Positions 1 to 9,108 of a DNA stretch of 64,000 nt are shown in pieces. Position 1 is the first letter of the stretch; every line of letters begins with the position of its first letter. The DNA lies in the NCBI RefSeq assembly GCF_047229345.1, contig NZ_JBFTER010000002.1, positions 45,394 to 109,393 of the forward strand. The letters are read 5' to 3'. The translations under genes were made by a program, and so were the position numbers. Source of the stretch: Cellulomonas_A sp047229345 (lineage in GTDB: Bacteria > Actinomycetota > Actinomycetes > Actinomycetales > Cellulomonadaceae). The notes below the pieces were generated by a model, which was not told the DNA's origin, searched no databases, and saw only the letters and a program-made list of their open reading frames with translations.

Positions 1-215
1 AGCACTACGCGCTCACGGTCCCGAACAAGGCCCCGGAGCTCGCCCAGCAGCTGCGGCACGGCCCGCTCGTCGGGACGCCCGAGCAGATCGTCGACAAGCT
101 CCGCGAGCTCGAGGGCCTCGGGATGACGTACGCGATCACGTACTTCGCCGAGGCCGCGTACGACCGCTCGGGCATCGAGCTGTTCGAGCGCGAGGTCGTC
201 CCGGCGCTGCGCTGA
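1..215 (+). CDS. LLM-class flavin-dependent oxidoreductase, C-terminal end (partial)
   Basis: The open frame entering at base 3 gives about 70 residues ending ALR-stop at 213-215. It contains the VGTPEQIVDKLRELEGLGM stretch, typical of the last helix-strand unit of the luciferase-like (LLM) TIM-barrel family, many of which in actinobacteria use F420. The N-terminal catalytic part lies outside the window, so substrate and cofactor cannot be judged. It converges on acpS, with a bidirectional hairpin between them. Confidence 0.75.
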   Translation, partial: HYALTVPNKAPELAQQLRHGPLVGTPEQIVDKLRELEGLGMTYAITYFAEAAYDRSGIELFEREVVPALR

Positions 216-243
216 CCGGCGCCCCCGACCCGCACCGCTCGGC

Positions 244-273
244 CGGGCCGCTCTCCTGCGGGAGGGCGGCCCG
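244..273. terminator. Bidirectional terminator hairpin between convergent genes
   Basis: CGGGCCGC at 244-251 pairs with GCGGCCCG at 266-273, followed by a T-G wobble, CTCC/GGAG and a TGCG loop: about 13 pairs in all. It lies between the oxidoreductase end (215, plus) and the acpS end (363, minus). There is no U tract, as is common in GC-rich actinobacteria. Confidence 0.7.
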
Positions 274-362
274 CGTCGTGCCGGGGCTGAGCTGCGCCCC
301 TGGCCGGCGGCGCCCCGGGGCAGGACCGGGTCACGGCCCCGTGCTCGGACCGTCGCCCGCGG

Positions 363-722
363 TCAGGCCGGGTCGCGCTCCGCGACCACGACCGCCGACG
401 CGATCCCCGCGTCGTGCGAGATCGACAGGTGGAAGCGCGCGACGCCGAGCTCGTCGGCGCGGGCCGCGACCGTCCCGACCACCTCGACGACCGGCTGCTG
501 GCCGGGCACGCGCCGCACCGTCGCGTCCTGCCAGCTCATCCCCGCGGGCGCCCCGAGCGACTTGGCGATCGCCTCCTTGGCGGCGAACCGGGCGGCGAGC
601 GACGCGGGCGGCAGGTGGCGCTCGTCGGGCGTGAAGAGCCGTTCGAGCAGGCCCGGGGCGCGCTCGAGCGTCGCGACGAACCGCGCGACGTCCACGACGT
701 CGATCCCGACGCCGACGATCAC
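363..722 (-). CDS. acpS: Holo-[acyl-carrier-protein] synthase
   Basis: This 119-aa protein is the usual AcpS length. It transfers 4'-phosphopantetheine from CoA to the conserved Ser of acyl carrier protein, activating it for fatty acid synthesis. The magnesium-binding Asp8 (in VGIDVVDVARF) and Glu50 (in RFAAKEAIAK) are both present. It starts with ATG 94 nt downstream of glmS on the same strand, so co-transcription is likely. coaA, which starts the CoA pathway that supplies its substrate, lies just beyond glmS on the other strand. Confidence 0.93.
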   Translation of the reverse strand: MIVGVGIDVVDVARFVATLERAPGLLERLFTPDERHLPPASLAARFAAKEAIAKSLGAPAGMSWQDATVRRVPGQQPVVEVVGTVAARADELGVARFHLSISHDAGIASAVVVAERDPA

Positions 723-816
723 CGGGCGACCTGCGCAGCCGGAGCCGGCCGGTCGACCCGCGCGGGGCCCGCGAGCGGGGCGGCACGGACCGCCGGCACC
801 CGCCCGCGGCCCGCGC

Positions 817-2673
<1,857 letters not shown>

Positions 2674-2680
2674 GGGGGGG

Positions 2681-2686
2681 AGTCTA
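2681..2686 (-). promoter_or_regulatory. Candidate -10 box for leaderless glmS mRNA
   Basis: On the minus strand TAGACT fits the actinobacterial TANNNT -10 and is separated from the glmS ATG by seven C residues, so transcription would start at or next to the A of ATG. No convincing -35 is visible 17-18 nt upstream, and no Shine-Dalgarno sequence precedes the ATG. Confidence 0.5.
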
Positions 2687-2787
2687 CGGGCGCGCACGCG
2701 GGACTCACGGTGATCTGCGGCACGTCCGGCGGGCGGCTCCGTCCGCCGTGCTCGCACGTGCCGGGCGGCACGGCCCCGTCCGGCAGA

Positions 2788-3753
2788 ATGCTCTTCGTGG
2801 CCCCCTCCGCCCTCGCGCCGTCGTCCCCGTACGTCGACCTCGACCGGTCCGCGTGGGCACGGCTGAGCGAGTCCACCCCGCTGCCGCTCACGGACGCCGA
2901 CGTCACGCGCCTGCGCGGGCTCGGCGACCCGATCGACCTCGCCGAGGTGGACGCGGTCTACCGTCCCCTCTCCCGGCTGCTCGACCTGTACGTCGGCGCG
3001 ACGCGCGGCCTGCACGAGGCCTCGAGCACGTTCCTGCGCGAGGACACCGGCAGCACGCCGTACGTCATCGGCGTCGCCGGGTCCGTGGCGGTCGGCAAGT
3101 CGACGACCGCGCGGCTGCTGCGCGAGCTCATGGCCCGCTGGCCCGCGACCCCGCGCGTCGAGCTCCTCACGACCGACGGCTTCCTGTACCCGAACGCCGA
3201 GCTCGAGCGCCGCGGGCTCATGGACCGCAAGGGCTTCCCGGAGTCCTACGACCGGCGCGCGCTCGTGCGGTTCCTGACCAAGGTGAAGGCGGGCCGCCCC
3301 GAGGTCCGCGCACCGGTGTACGACCACCTGACGTACGACATCGTGCCGGGCGCCGAGGTCGTCGTGCGACGCCCGGACGTGCTCATCGTCGAGGGCCTCA
3401 ACGTGCTGCAGCCGGCCCGCCCGTCGCTCGACGGCGGCGTCTCGAACCTCGCCGTGAGCGACTTCTTCGACTTCTCGATCTACGTCGACGCCCGCACCGC
3501 GGACGTCCGCCAGTGGTACGTGGACCGGTTCCTGTCGCTGCGGGCGACCGCATTCGCCCGCCCCGAGTCGTACTTCCACCGCTACGCGTCGCTCTCCGAC
3601 GACCAGGCCGTGACGCGCGCCGAGGCGATCTGGGACGCGATCAACGCCCCGAACCTCGAGCGCAACATCGTGCCGACGCGCAGCCGGGCGACGCTCGTGC
3701 TCACCAAGGGCCCCGACCACGCCGTCCAGCGCGTCCGGCTCCGCAAGCTCTGA
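2788..3753 (+). CDS. coaA: Pantothenate kinase, type I
   Basis: This 321-aa bacterial type I (P-loop) pantothenate kinase phosphorylates pantothenate in the first step of CoA synthesis. The Walker A GSVAVGKST is near residues 98-106. The family blocks TTDGFLYPN, KGFPESYD, PVYDHLTYD and DVLIVEGLNVLQ follow in order. ATG at 2788 is taken as start; GTG at 2797 is a serious alternative because a CAGAAT -10-like box (2784-2789) ends 7 nt before it, as in a leaderless gene. It is divergent from glmS (114-bp gap). Confidence 0.94.
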   Translation: MLFVAPSALAPSSPYVDLDRSAWARLSESTPLPLTDADVTRLRGLGDPIDLAEVDAVYRPLSRLLDLYVGATRGLHEASSTFLREDTGSTPYVIGVAGSVAVGKSTTARLLRELMARWPATPRVELLTTDGFLYPNAELERRGLMDRKGFPESYDRRALVRFLTKVKAGRPEVRAPVYDHLTYDIVPGAEVVVRRPDVLIVEGLNVLQPARPSLDGGVSNLAVSDFFDFSIYVDARTADVRQWYVDRFLSLRATAFARPESYFHRYASLSDDQAVTRAEAIWDAINAPNLERNIVPTRSRATLVLTKGPDHAVQRVRLRKL

Positions 3754-3838
3754 GCCCCCGGCGGGCGACCGGCGCGGCGCGGGCCCCCGGACAGCGGCCG
3801 CGACCCGGGTCAGGGCGTGGGGCCGCCCGTGACCGCCC

Positions 3839-4456
3839 TCACGGAGTCGGTGTCGCGGTGACCCGCGCGGCGAGCAGGTCCACCGGGAAGTGCTCCTCGC
3901 CCGTCGTGTCGAGCCGCTCGACCGCCGCCGTGAGCTGCTCGGTCGGCGCGCCGCACGAGTCCACGGGGCGCGCCGCCCGCACCGCGCGCCCGAGCGCGTC
4001 GACGAGCCACAGCTCCCACGCGGGGGACGCCGGGGCCGCGCACGCCTGGTCCGAGCGCACCGGCTCGGACGGCTGCTCCAGGGCCTCGAGCAGCGGCGCG
4101 AGGTCGCCCTCGAGCTGCCGCACGGTGACCGCGGCCCACACGCCGTCGGCGTCCGTGAGCCGCTCCCCGCTCACGCACTGCACGGCGGTGACGGGCGTGA
4201 AGGCCTCGGGGACGGCCCCCGGCTCGGGGACGTCCGGGTGCGCGGTGCCCGACGCGTCGTCGGCGCGCAGCCCCAGCGAGGCGATGACCTGCGGTGCGAG
4301 GCAGTCGGCCCGCGGTGCCGTCTCGGCCTCGGCGGGGAGCGGGTCGCCCGCACCCGCGCAGCCGGCCAGCGCCGCGCAGGCGAGCGCGCCGCCGACGAGC
4401 ATGACCAGGCGCCCTCCGGGGCTCCCTCGCCCACGCCCCTCGTGTCGTCGTCGCAT
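3839..4456 (-). CDS. Putative secreted lipoprotein of unknown function
   Basis: This 205-aa product starts MRRRHEGRG, followed by a hydrophobic stretch (VMLVGGALACAALAGC). The LAGC lipobox would be cleaved before Cys and lipidated, anchoring the rest outside the membrane. I recognise no domain in the mature part; it has several Cys residues (for example DQACAAP and DSCGAPTEQ) and is acidic and Ala-rich. An in-frame GTG/ATG start 16 codons upstream would add a Pro/Gly-rich leader unlike a signal peptide, so the internal ATG is preferred. It converges on coaA. Confidence 0.7.
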   Translation of the reverse strand: MRRRHEGRGRGSPGGRLVMLVGGALACAALAGCAGAGDPLPAEAETAPRADCLAPQVIASLGLRADDASGTAHPDVPEPGAVPEAFTPVTAVQCVSGERLTDADGVWAAVTVRQLEGDLAPLLEALEQPSEPVRSDQACAAPASPAWELWLVDALGRAVRAARPVDSCGAPTEQLTAAVERLDTTGEEHFPVDLLAARVTATPTP

Positions 4457-4529
4457 GCCGAATCCCCCGCTCGCCCCCTGCCGGCCCGCGCACCGAGGGA
4501 GCACCTGAGAGGTGGTCCGGTGGGCGGGA

Positions 4530-4551
4530 GGGACGACAGCGGTGTCGTCCC
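4530..4551. promoter_or_regulatory. Perfect 9-bp inverted repeat (operator or DedA terminator)
   Basis: GGGACGACA at 4530-4538 and TGTCGTCCC at 4543-4551 are perfectly inverted around GCGG. On the minus strand a TACGCT -10-like box lies at 4558-4563, so the palindrome would cover the start site of the lipoprotein transcript like an operator. It is also correctly placed to be a terminator for the dedA-like gene ending at 4604. The sequence cannot separate the two readings. Confidence 0.45.
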
Positions 4552-4603
4552 ATGACCAGCGTAGGACGGACCCCGGCGGAGGGCGCCGGACGAGACCAGA
4601 TCG

Positions 4604-5374
4604 TTAACCCGGGTGCGCGGATCGTTGCGGAGACGTGATCGGCCGCGCCGCGCGGGGGTCGGTCCCGGTCTTCACGCGCGTCTCGTGCAGCAGCGGGCCC
4701 GCCGGACCGGCGTCCGCCGCGGGGTCGTCGGCCGGGTCGGGCGCTGCGGCGAGGTCGCGCAGGATGCTCTGCTCGAGCACCGGGACGCCCGGCTGCAGCC
4801 ACCGGCGCAGGACCCAGTCGATGAGCAGACCGACGACGACGCCGATCACGACACCGGCCACGACGGCGATGACGGGGTGGTCGTGCAGCCACGCCCCCGC
4901 GCCGACCCCGATGGCCGTCCCGTACACCGCCCACGTCACCGCGGCCAGCCCGGTCAGCGCGACGAAGCGGCGGCGCCGGTAGCCCAGCGCGCCCGCCGTC
5001 ATGTTCACCGCGACGCGTCCCACGGGGATGTACCGCGCGGCGAGGATGAACGACGAGCCACGGTTCGCCAGCGCGTGCTCGGCCCACGCCAGCGTCGCCC
5101 GGCCGCGCCTGCCGCGCAGGAACCGGACGCGGTGCACGTCGACCCGGCTGCCGATCGCGTAGGCGATCTGGTCACCCGTGAACGCTCCCGCCGCGGCCGA
5201 CGCCACGAGGAGCCACAGGTTCGGCCCGTCCCCGACCATCGCCGTCGCCGCGACGGCGATGACGACGGACTCGCTCGGGACCGGCGGGAAGAACCCGTCG
5301 ATCGTCGCGAACACGTAGATCCCCAGGTAGATCCACCCGGAGCCCGCGAGCGCGAGGATCCACTCCTCCAGCAC
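4604..5374 (-). CDS. DedA family (SNARE-associated/VTT) membrane protein
   Basis: This 256-aa integral membrane protein has the DedA family layout. The N-terminal part contains TIDGFFPPVPSE, corresponding to the conserved re-entrant proline/acidic motif. It continues with GDQIAYAIGSRVD and RYIPVGRVAVNMTAGA, carrying the conserved Arg-X-X-Pro-X-G-Arg pattern, then three further hydrophobic segments and a polar C-terminal tail of about 60 residues. DedA proteins act in lipid-carrier flipping or membrane homeostasis; the substrate here is unknown. The start is GTG, because a double TGA lies just upstream; GGAG is about 10 nt before it. Confidence 0.85.
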   Translation of the reverse strand: MLEEWILALAGSGWIYLGIYVFATIDGFFPPVPSESVVIAVAATAMVGDGPNLWLLVASAAAGAFTGDQIAYAIGSRVDVHRVRFLRGRRGRATLAWAEHALANRGSSFILAARYIPVGRVAVNMTAGALGYRRRRFVALTGLAAVTWAVYGTAIGVGAGAWLHDHPVIAVVAGVVIGVVVGLLIDWVLRRWLQPGVPVLEQSILRDLAAAPDPADDPAADAGPAGPLLHETRVKTGTDPRAARPITSPQRSAHPG

Positions 5375-5744
5375 CAGTCATCAGCTCCACTAGGTCGTGG
5401 CAGCGAAGCCGCCGGCGAGGTCGTCCTCCTCACGGTAGGTCGCCGTCACCGGGCGCCGGAATGGGGGAAGCCCCCCAGACGACCCCCAGCGACCCCCAGG
5501 TGACCCCAGGGTGCGTGCCCTCCCGTTCCCCTCGATCGTGCTGGACACGGGCCTGGTGACGCGTCCGTCGAGCGGATGAGATCGCGTCCAGGACGCTACT
5601 CCGAGGGGCCGACCGAGCGACACCTGATACCCCGTCGCACGACCGAGGGCGCCCCAAGGTGCGCCGGGGAGCACCGCGCGGCACGACCTGCGGCGGCGGC
5701 GCGCTCGACCTGGGGTGGTGGCGGGAGAGGCCGCGCCCGGCGGC
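5375..5744. repeat. 370-bp intergenic region with short direct repeats
   Basis: No gene is seen here. CCCCCAG recurs at 5472, 5483 and 5493, with a variant at 5503, spaced 10-11 bp (one helical turn) apart. The array lies about 100 bp upstream of the dedA-like gene and downstream of def, where a multi-copy operator would be plausible. No clear promoter or terminator hairpin was found. Confidence 0.4.
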
Positions 5745-6410
5745 TCAGCGCAGCGGGAAGCCCAGCGCGCGTGCGGCCGTCTCGGGCCGCGGCTCACCCG
5801 CCCAGCGGGCGCCGAGCTCGTCGGTCCGCGCGAGCGAGCGCAGCTCGGCCCGGTCGAGGTACAGCGTCCCCCCGAGGTGGTCCGTCTCGTGCTGGACGAT
5901 GCGCGCGGGCCAGCCCGTGAGCACCTCGTCGAGCGCGTTCCCCGCCTCGTCGACGCCCGTGAGGCGGACGGAACGGTGCCGTGCTACGACGGCCTGGTAG
6001 CCGACGACGCTCAGGCAGCCCTCGTAGAACGACGCGCGCTCGTCGCCGACCGCCTCGTACCGCGGGTTCACCAGGACGCGGAACGGCAGGCGGGGCCGCT
6101 CACGCACCTGCTCGACGTCGGGGTCGAGCATTCCCGGGTCCTCGACGACGGCGAGCGCGAGCGAGAGCCCGATCTGCGGTGCGGCGAGCCCGACGCCCGG
6201 GGCCGCGTGCATCGTGCGCCGCATGAGCTCGACGAGCGCGGTCAGCTCCTCCGCGTCGAGCTGACCGTCGTACGGCTCGGCCACGGCGCGGAGCACGGGG
6301 TGGCCGGCCTGGACGACGGGGACGATGCCGTCCTGCGCGTCCGCGGCGTCGAGCAGGCGGTGCACCTGCTCGCGCAGCAGGGCCCCGGCGTCGGACGGCG
6401 TGCCGCTCAC
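5745..6410 (-). CDS. def: Peptide deformylase
   Basis: This 221-aa enzyme removes the N-formyl group from nascent proteins. All three motifs are present: GVGLAAPQ (72-79), EGCLS with the metal Cys132, and QHETDH, giving HExxH with His174, Glu175 and His178. The N-terminus is about 35 residues longer than in short type I enzymes, as in many actinobacterial forms. GTG start at 6408-6410 overlaps the glmM stop as GTGA, so the two are probably translationally coupled. Confidence 0.93.
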   Translation of the reverse strand: MSGTPSDAGALLREQVHRLLDAADAQDGIVPVVQAGHPVLRAVAEPYDGQLDAEELTALVELMRRTMHAAPGVGLAAPQIGLSLALAVVEDPGMLDPDVEQVRERPRLPFRVLVNPRYEAVGDERASFYEGCLSVVGYQAVVARHRSVRLTGVDEAGNALDEVLTGWPARIVQHETDHLGGTLYLDRAELRSLARTDELGARWAGEPRPETAARALGFPLR

Positions 6411-7753
6411 AGCGCGAGCTGGGCGCGCACGACGTCCGCGAGACCGTTCGCGATGCGCTCGGCGTCGTCCTGGCTCGCGGCCTCGACCATGACCCGGACG
6501 AGCGGCTCGGTCCCCGAGGGGCGCAGCAGCACGCGCCCCGTGTCGCCGAGCTCGGTCTCCGCGGCGCGCACGGCGTCGGCGAGCACCTCGTCGGTCGACG
6601 CGCGCGTCCGGTCGACGCGCGGGACGTTGACGAGCGTCTGCGGGAGCCGCTGGACGACCGAGGCGAGCTGCTCGAGCTTCTGCCCCGTCCCGGCGACGCG
6701 CGCCGCGAGCTGGAGCGCCGTGAGCACGCCGTCACCCGTGGTCGCGTGCTGCGCGAGGATGACGTGGCCCGACTGCTCGCCGCCGAGCGCGTAGCCGCCC
6801 GCGCGCATCTCCTCGAGCACGTACCGGTCACCGACCGCGGTCTCGATCGTGCGGATGCCGGCCGCCGTCATCGCGAGCCGCAGCCCGAGGTTGCTCATCA
6901 CCGTCACCACGAGGGTGTCGTCGGTCAGCGTGCCGCGCTCGCGCATCGCGACGGCCAGCGTCCCGAGGATCTGGTCGCCGTCGACCAGCGCACCCGTGTG
7001 GTCGACCGCGAGGCACCGGTCCGCGTCGCCGTCGAACGCGACACCGAGGTCCGCGCCCGACGCCACGACCGCGGCCTGGAGCTGCTCGGGGTGCGTCGAG
7101 CCGCACTTCTCGTTGATGTTGCGCCCGTCCGGGGACGCGTTGATGACGACGACGTCGGCACCGGCGGCACGCAGCGCGGCCGGGCCGACCTCGCTCGCCG
7201 CACCGTTCGCGCAGTCGACCGCGATGCGCAGGCCCGCGAGGCTCACGTCGATCGTCGAGACGAGGTGCTCGACGTAGTCGGCACCAGCCTGCCCGTTGTC
7301 CATCCGGATGCGACCCACCGCGGCACCGACGGGGCGCTCCCAGTCCTCCCGCAGGCGGGCCTCGATGGCCACCTCGAGCTCGTCGTCGAGCTTGTGGCCG
7401 CCGCGCGCGAGGAACTTGATGCCGTTGTCCGGCATCGGGTTGTGCGACGCCGAGAGCATCACGCCGAGGTCCACGTCGAGCGTCGCCGTGAGGAACGCGA
7501 CGGCGGGCGTCGGCAGCACGCCGACGTTGACCACGTCGACCCCGGCGCTCGCGAGGCCGGCGGCGACCGCGGCGCTGAGGAACTCCCCGGAGGCGCGGGA
7601 GTCGCGACCGATCACGGCTCGCGGGCGGTGACCCTCGAACTCGCCCAGCGAGCCGAGCACGTGCGCGGCTGCCACGGACAGGTCGAGCGCGAGCTCGGCC
7701 GTCACGTCCCGGTTCGCGAGGCCACGGACCCCGTCGGTCCCGAACAGACCCAT
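6407..7753 (-). CDS. glmM: Phosphoglucosamine mutase
   Basis: This 448-aa enzyme interconverts glucosamine-6-phosphate and glucosamine-1-phosphate for UDP-GlcNAc synthesis. The alpha-D-phosphohexomutase signature is complete: FGTDGVRG near the N-terminus, SASHNP with phospho-Ser about 103, the metal loop DGDADR, and the phosphate-binding RPSGTEP near the end. ATG at 7751-7753 has AAGGAG 8 nt upstream, which decides this start although the frame is open further 5'. It lies downstream of rpsI behind a strong hairpin and overlaps def by 4 nt. Confidence 0.95.
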   Translation of the reverse strand: MGLFGTDGVRGLANRDVTAELALDLSVAAAHVLGSLGEFEGHRPRAVIGRDSRASGEFLSAAVAAGLASAGVDVVNVGVLPTPAVAFLTATLDVDLGVMLSASHNPMPDNGIKFLARGGHKLDDELEVAIEARLREDWERPVGAAVGRIRMDNGQAGADYVEHLVSTIDVSLAGLRIAVDCANGAASEVGPAALRAAGADVVVINASPDGRNINEKCGSTHPEQLQAAVVASGADLGVAFDGDADRCLAVDHTGALVDGDQILGTLAVAMRERGTLTDDTLVVTVMSNLGLRLAMTAAGIRTIETAVGDRYVLEEMRAGGYALGGEQSGHVILAQHATTGDGVLTALQLAARVAGTGQKLEQLASVVQRLPQTLVNVPRVDRTRASTDEVLADAVRAAETELGDTGRVLLRPSGTEPLVRVMVEAASQDDAERIANGLADVVRAQLAL

Positions 7754-7804
7754 CAGATCACTCCTTCGTCGTGCGTCGTGCGGTGCCGGCGGGCTCGTGA
7801 GACG

Positions 7805-7844
7805 CCGATGGCCCCGATGGTCTGGTGACCGTCGGGGCCATCGG
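7805..7844 (-). terminator. rpsI terminator, long perfect stem
   Basis: CCGATGGCCCCGA at 7805-7817 pairs perfectly with TCGGGGCCATCGG at 7832-7844. A T-G wobble and GGT/ACC extend it inward to about 17 pairs around a 6-nt loop. It starts 15 nt after the rpsI stop and should separate rplM-rpsI from glmM-def. No U tract follows. Confidence 0.75.
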
Positions 7845-7859
7845 GCCACGGCTGAGGGA

Positions 7860-8348
7860 TCAGCGCTTGGAGTACTGGGGCGCCTTGCGGGCCTTCTTGA
7901 GACCCGCCTTCTTGCGCTCGACGACGCGTGCGTCACGCGTCAGGAAGCCGGCCTTCTTGAGCGCCGGACGGTTCGAGTCGGCGTCGATCGCGTTCAGCGC
8001 ACGGGCGATGCCGAGGCGCAGCGCGCCGGCCTGACCCGAGACGCCGCCACCCGTGATCCGCGCGACGATGTCGAAGCGGCCCTCGACGTCGACGAGCTTG
8101 AGCGGCGAGTTGACGAGCTGCTGGTGCACCTTGTTCGGGAAGTAGTCCTCGAGGGTGCGGCCGTTGATCTTCCACTGCCCGGTGCCGGGCACGAGGCGCA
8201 CGCGGGCGATGGCCTCCTTGCGGCGGCCGAGGGCCTGGCCGGGAGCGGTGATGCTCTGACCGCGGCCCGTGGGCGCAGCGGTCTCGGAGGTGTAGCTGGT
8301 GGGCGTGTCGTCGCCCTCAAGGTCGATGTCGACCGTGGTCTCGGCCAC
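7860..8348 (-). CDS. rpsI: 30S ribosomal protein S9
   Basis: This 162-aa S9 sits in the 30S head, with its C-terminal tail reaching the P-site tRNA. The core has GRRKEAIARVRL, ITGGGVSGQAGALRLGIARAL and the characteristic end KAPQYSKR, whose terminal Arg contacts tRNA. An N-terminal extension of about 35 acidic/Thr-rich residues is typical of actinobacteria. GTG start; it follows rplM after 44 nt, the conserved rplM-rpsI pair. Confidence 0.97.
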   Translation of the reverse strand: MAETTVDIDLEGDDTPTSYTSETAAPTGRGQSITAPGQALGRRKEAIARVRLVPGTGQWKINGRTLEDYFPNKVHQQLVNSPLKLVDVEGRFDIVARITGGGVSGQAGALRLGIARALNAIDADSNRPALKKAGFLTRDARVVERKKAGLKKARKAPQYSKR

Positions 8349-8392
8349 TGGTGTGTCCTCGCGTCCTGTCTGGGTGGCTGGCTGCAGCAGGC

Positions 8393-8842
8393 TCAGGCCT
8401 GCTGAGCGACCTGGGTGATCTCGAAGGGCTTCGGCTGCTGGGCCGCGTGGGGGTGCTCCGCGCCGACGTACACCTTCAGCTTGCTCAGCTGAGCGCGCGA
8501 GAGGGAGTTCTTCGGGAGCATGCCGCGCACGGCCTTCTCGATCGCCCGCTCGGGGTGCTTGTCGAGGAGGTCGGCGTACGCGGTGGCACGCAGGCCACCC
8601 GGGTAACCGGAGTGGCGGTAGGCAAGCTTGGTCTCACGCTTGTTGCCCGTGAGGGCCACCTTGCCCGCGTTGATGACGACGACGAAGTCGCCACCGTCGA
8701 CGTGCGGGGCGAAGGTCGCCTTGTGCTTGCCGCGCAGCAGCGTGGCCACGTGGGTGGCGAGGCGGCCCAGGACGACATCGGTCGCGTCGATGACGTACCA
8801 GTTCCGCTCGACGTCGCCGGGCTTCGGGGTGTACGTGCGCAC
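8393..8842 (-). CDS. rplM: 50S ribosomal protein L13
   Basis: This 149-aa L13 is an early-assembly protein binding 23S rRNA. It has the family blocks WYVIDATDVVLGRLAT, VINAGKVALTGNK, YRHSGYPGG and AVRGMLPKN. GTG start. First gene of rplM-rpsI. Its leader runs about 200 nt from a good promoter (TTGACC, 18 nt, TACTCT) and contains a stable hairpin near the start codon, so autoregulation by L13 is possible but not shown. Confidence 0.97.
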   Translation of the reverse strand: MRTYTPKPGDVERNWYVIDATDVVLGRLATHVATLLRGKHKATFAPHVDGGDFVVVINAGKVALTGNKRETKLAYRHSGYPGGLRATAYADLLDKHPERAIEKAVRGMLPKNSLSRAQLSKLKVYVGAEHPHAAQQPKPFEITQVAQQA

Positions 8843-8880
8843 GGTCTAAGCCTTCGTCTCGTGTTGCTGAATGTGTTCAC

Positions 8881-8906
8881 GGCGTGGGACCACAGGGGGT
8901 CCCGCC
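8881..8906 (-). promoter_or_regulatory. Hairpin in the rplM leader
   Basis: GGGACC at 8886-8891 pairs with GGTCCC at 8898-8903; outer GGC/GCC pairs at 8881-8883 and 8904-8906 are separated by a 2-nt bulge. It ends about 40 nt before the rplM GTG, in the position of L13-type leaders known in other phyla. No ligand is evident. Confidence 0.45.
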
Positions 8907-9046
8907 GATGAGTGCTGTCGGTGGAGCATCCCTGGCCGGCGAGTGGGATCGCACCGGCACGACCGACCGTGCTGGACCCGGGCGGGAGCAGGTAGCGGCT
9001 GCTCTTCGCACATCCAGCGCAGGCGGGAGACGCACAACGACACACC

Positions 9047-9076
9047 AGAGTAGCCGCCGCGCGCAGGCAGGGTCAA
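9047..9076 (-). promoter_or_regulatory. Promoter of rplM-rpsI
   Basis: On the minus strand TTGACC (9071-9076) is followed by an 18-nt spacer and TACTCT (9047-9052), a near-consensus vegetative promoter. The predicted start near 9040 gives a leader of about 200 nt. The -35 box is fused to the T tract of the upstream ABC-F terminator. Confidence 0.65.
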
Positions 9077-9098
9077 AACGCGGGCGGCTGAACCCGCG
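9075..9098 (-). terminator. ABC-F gene terminator with U tract
   Basis: On the minus strand CGCGGG, an 8-nt loop and CCCGCG form a 6-bp GC stem directly followed by TTTT (9075-9078). This is one of the few hairpins here with a real U tract. It begins 11 nt after the ABC-F stop. Confidence 0.75.
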
Positions 9099-9108
9099 GT
9101 GACGGCGC

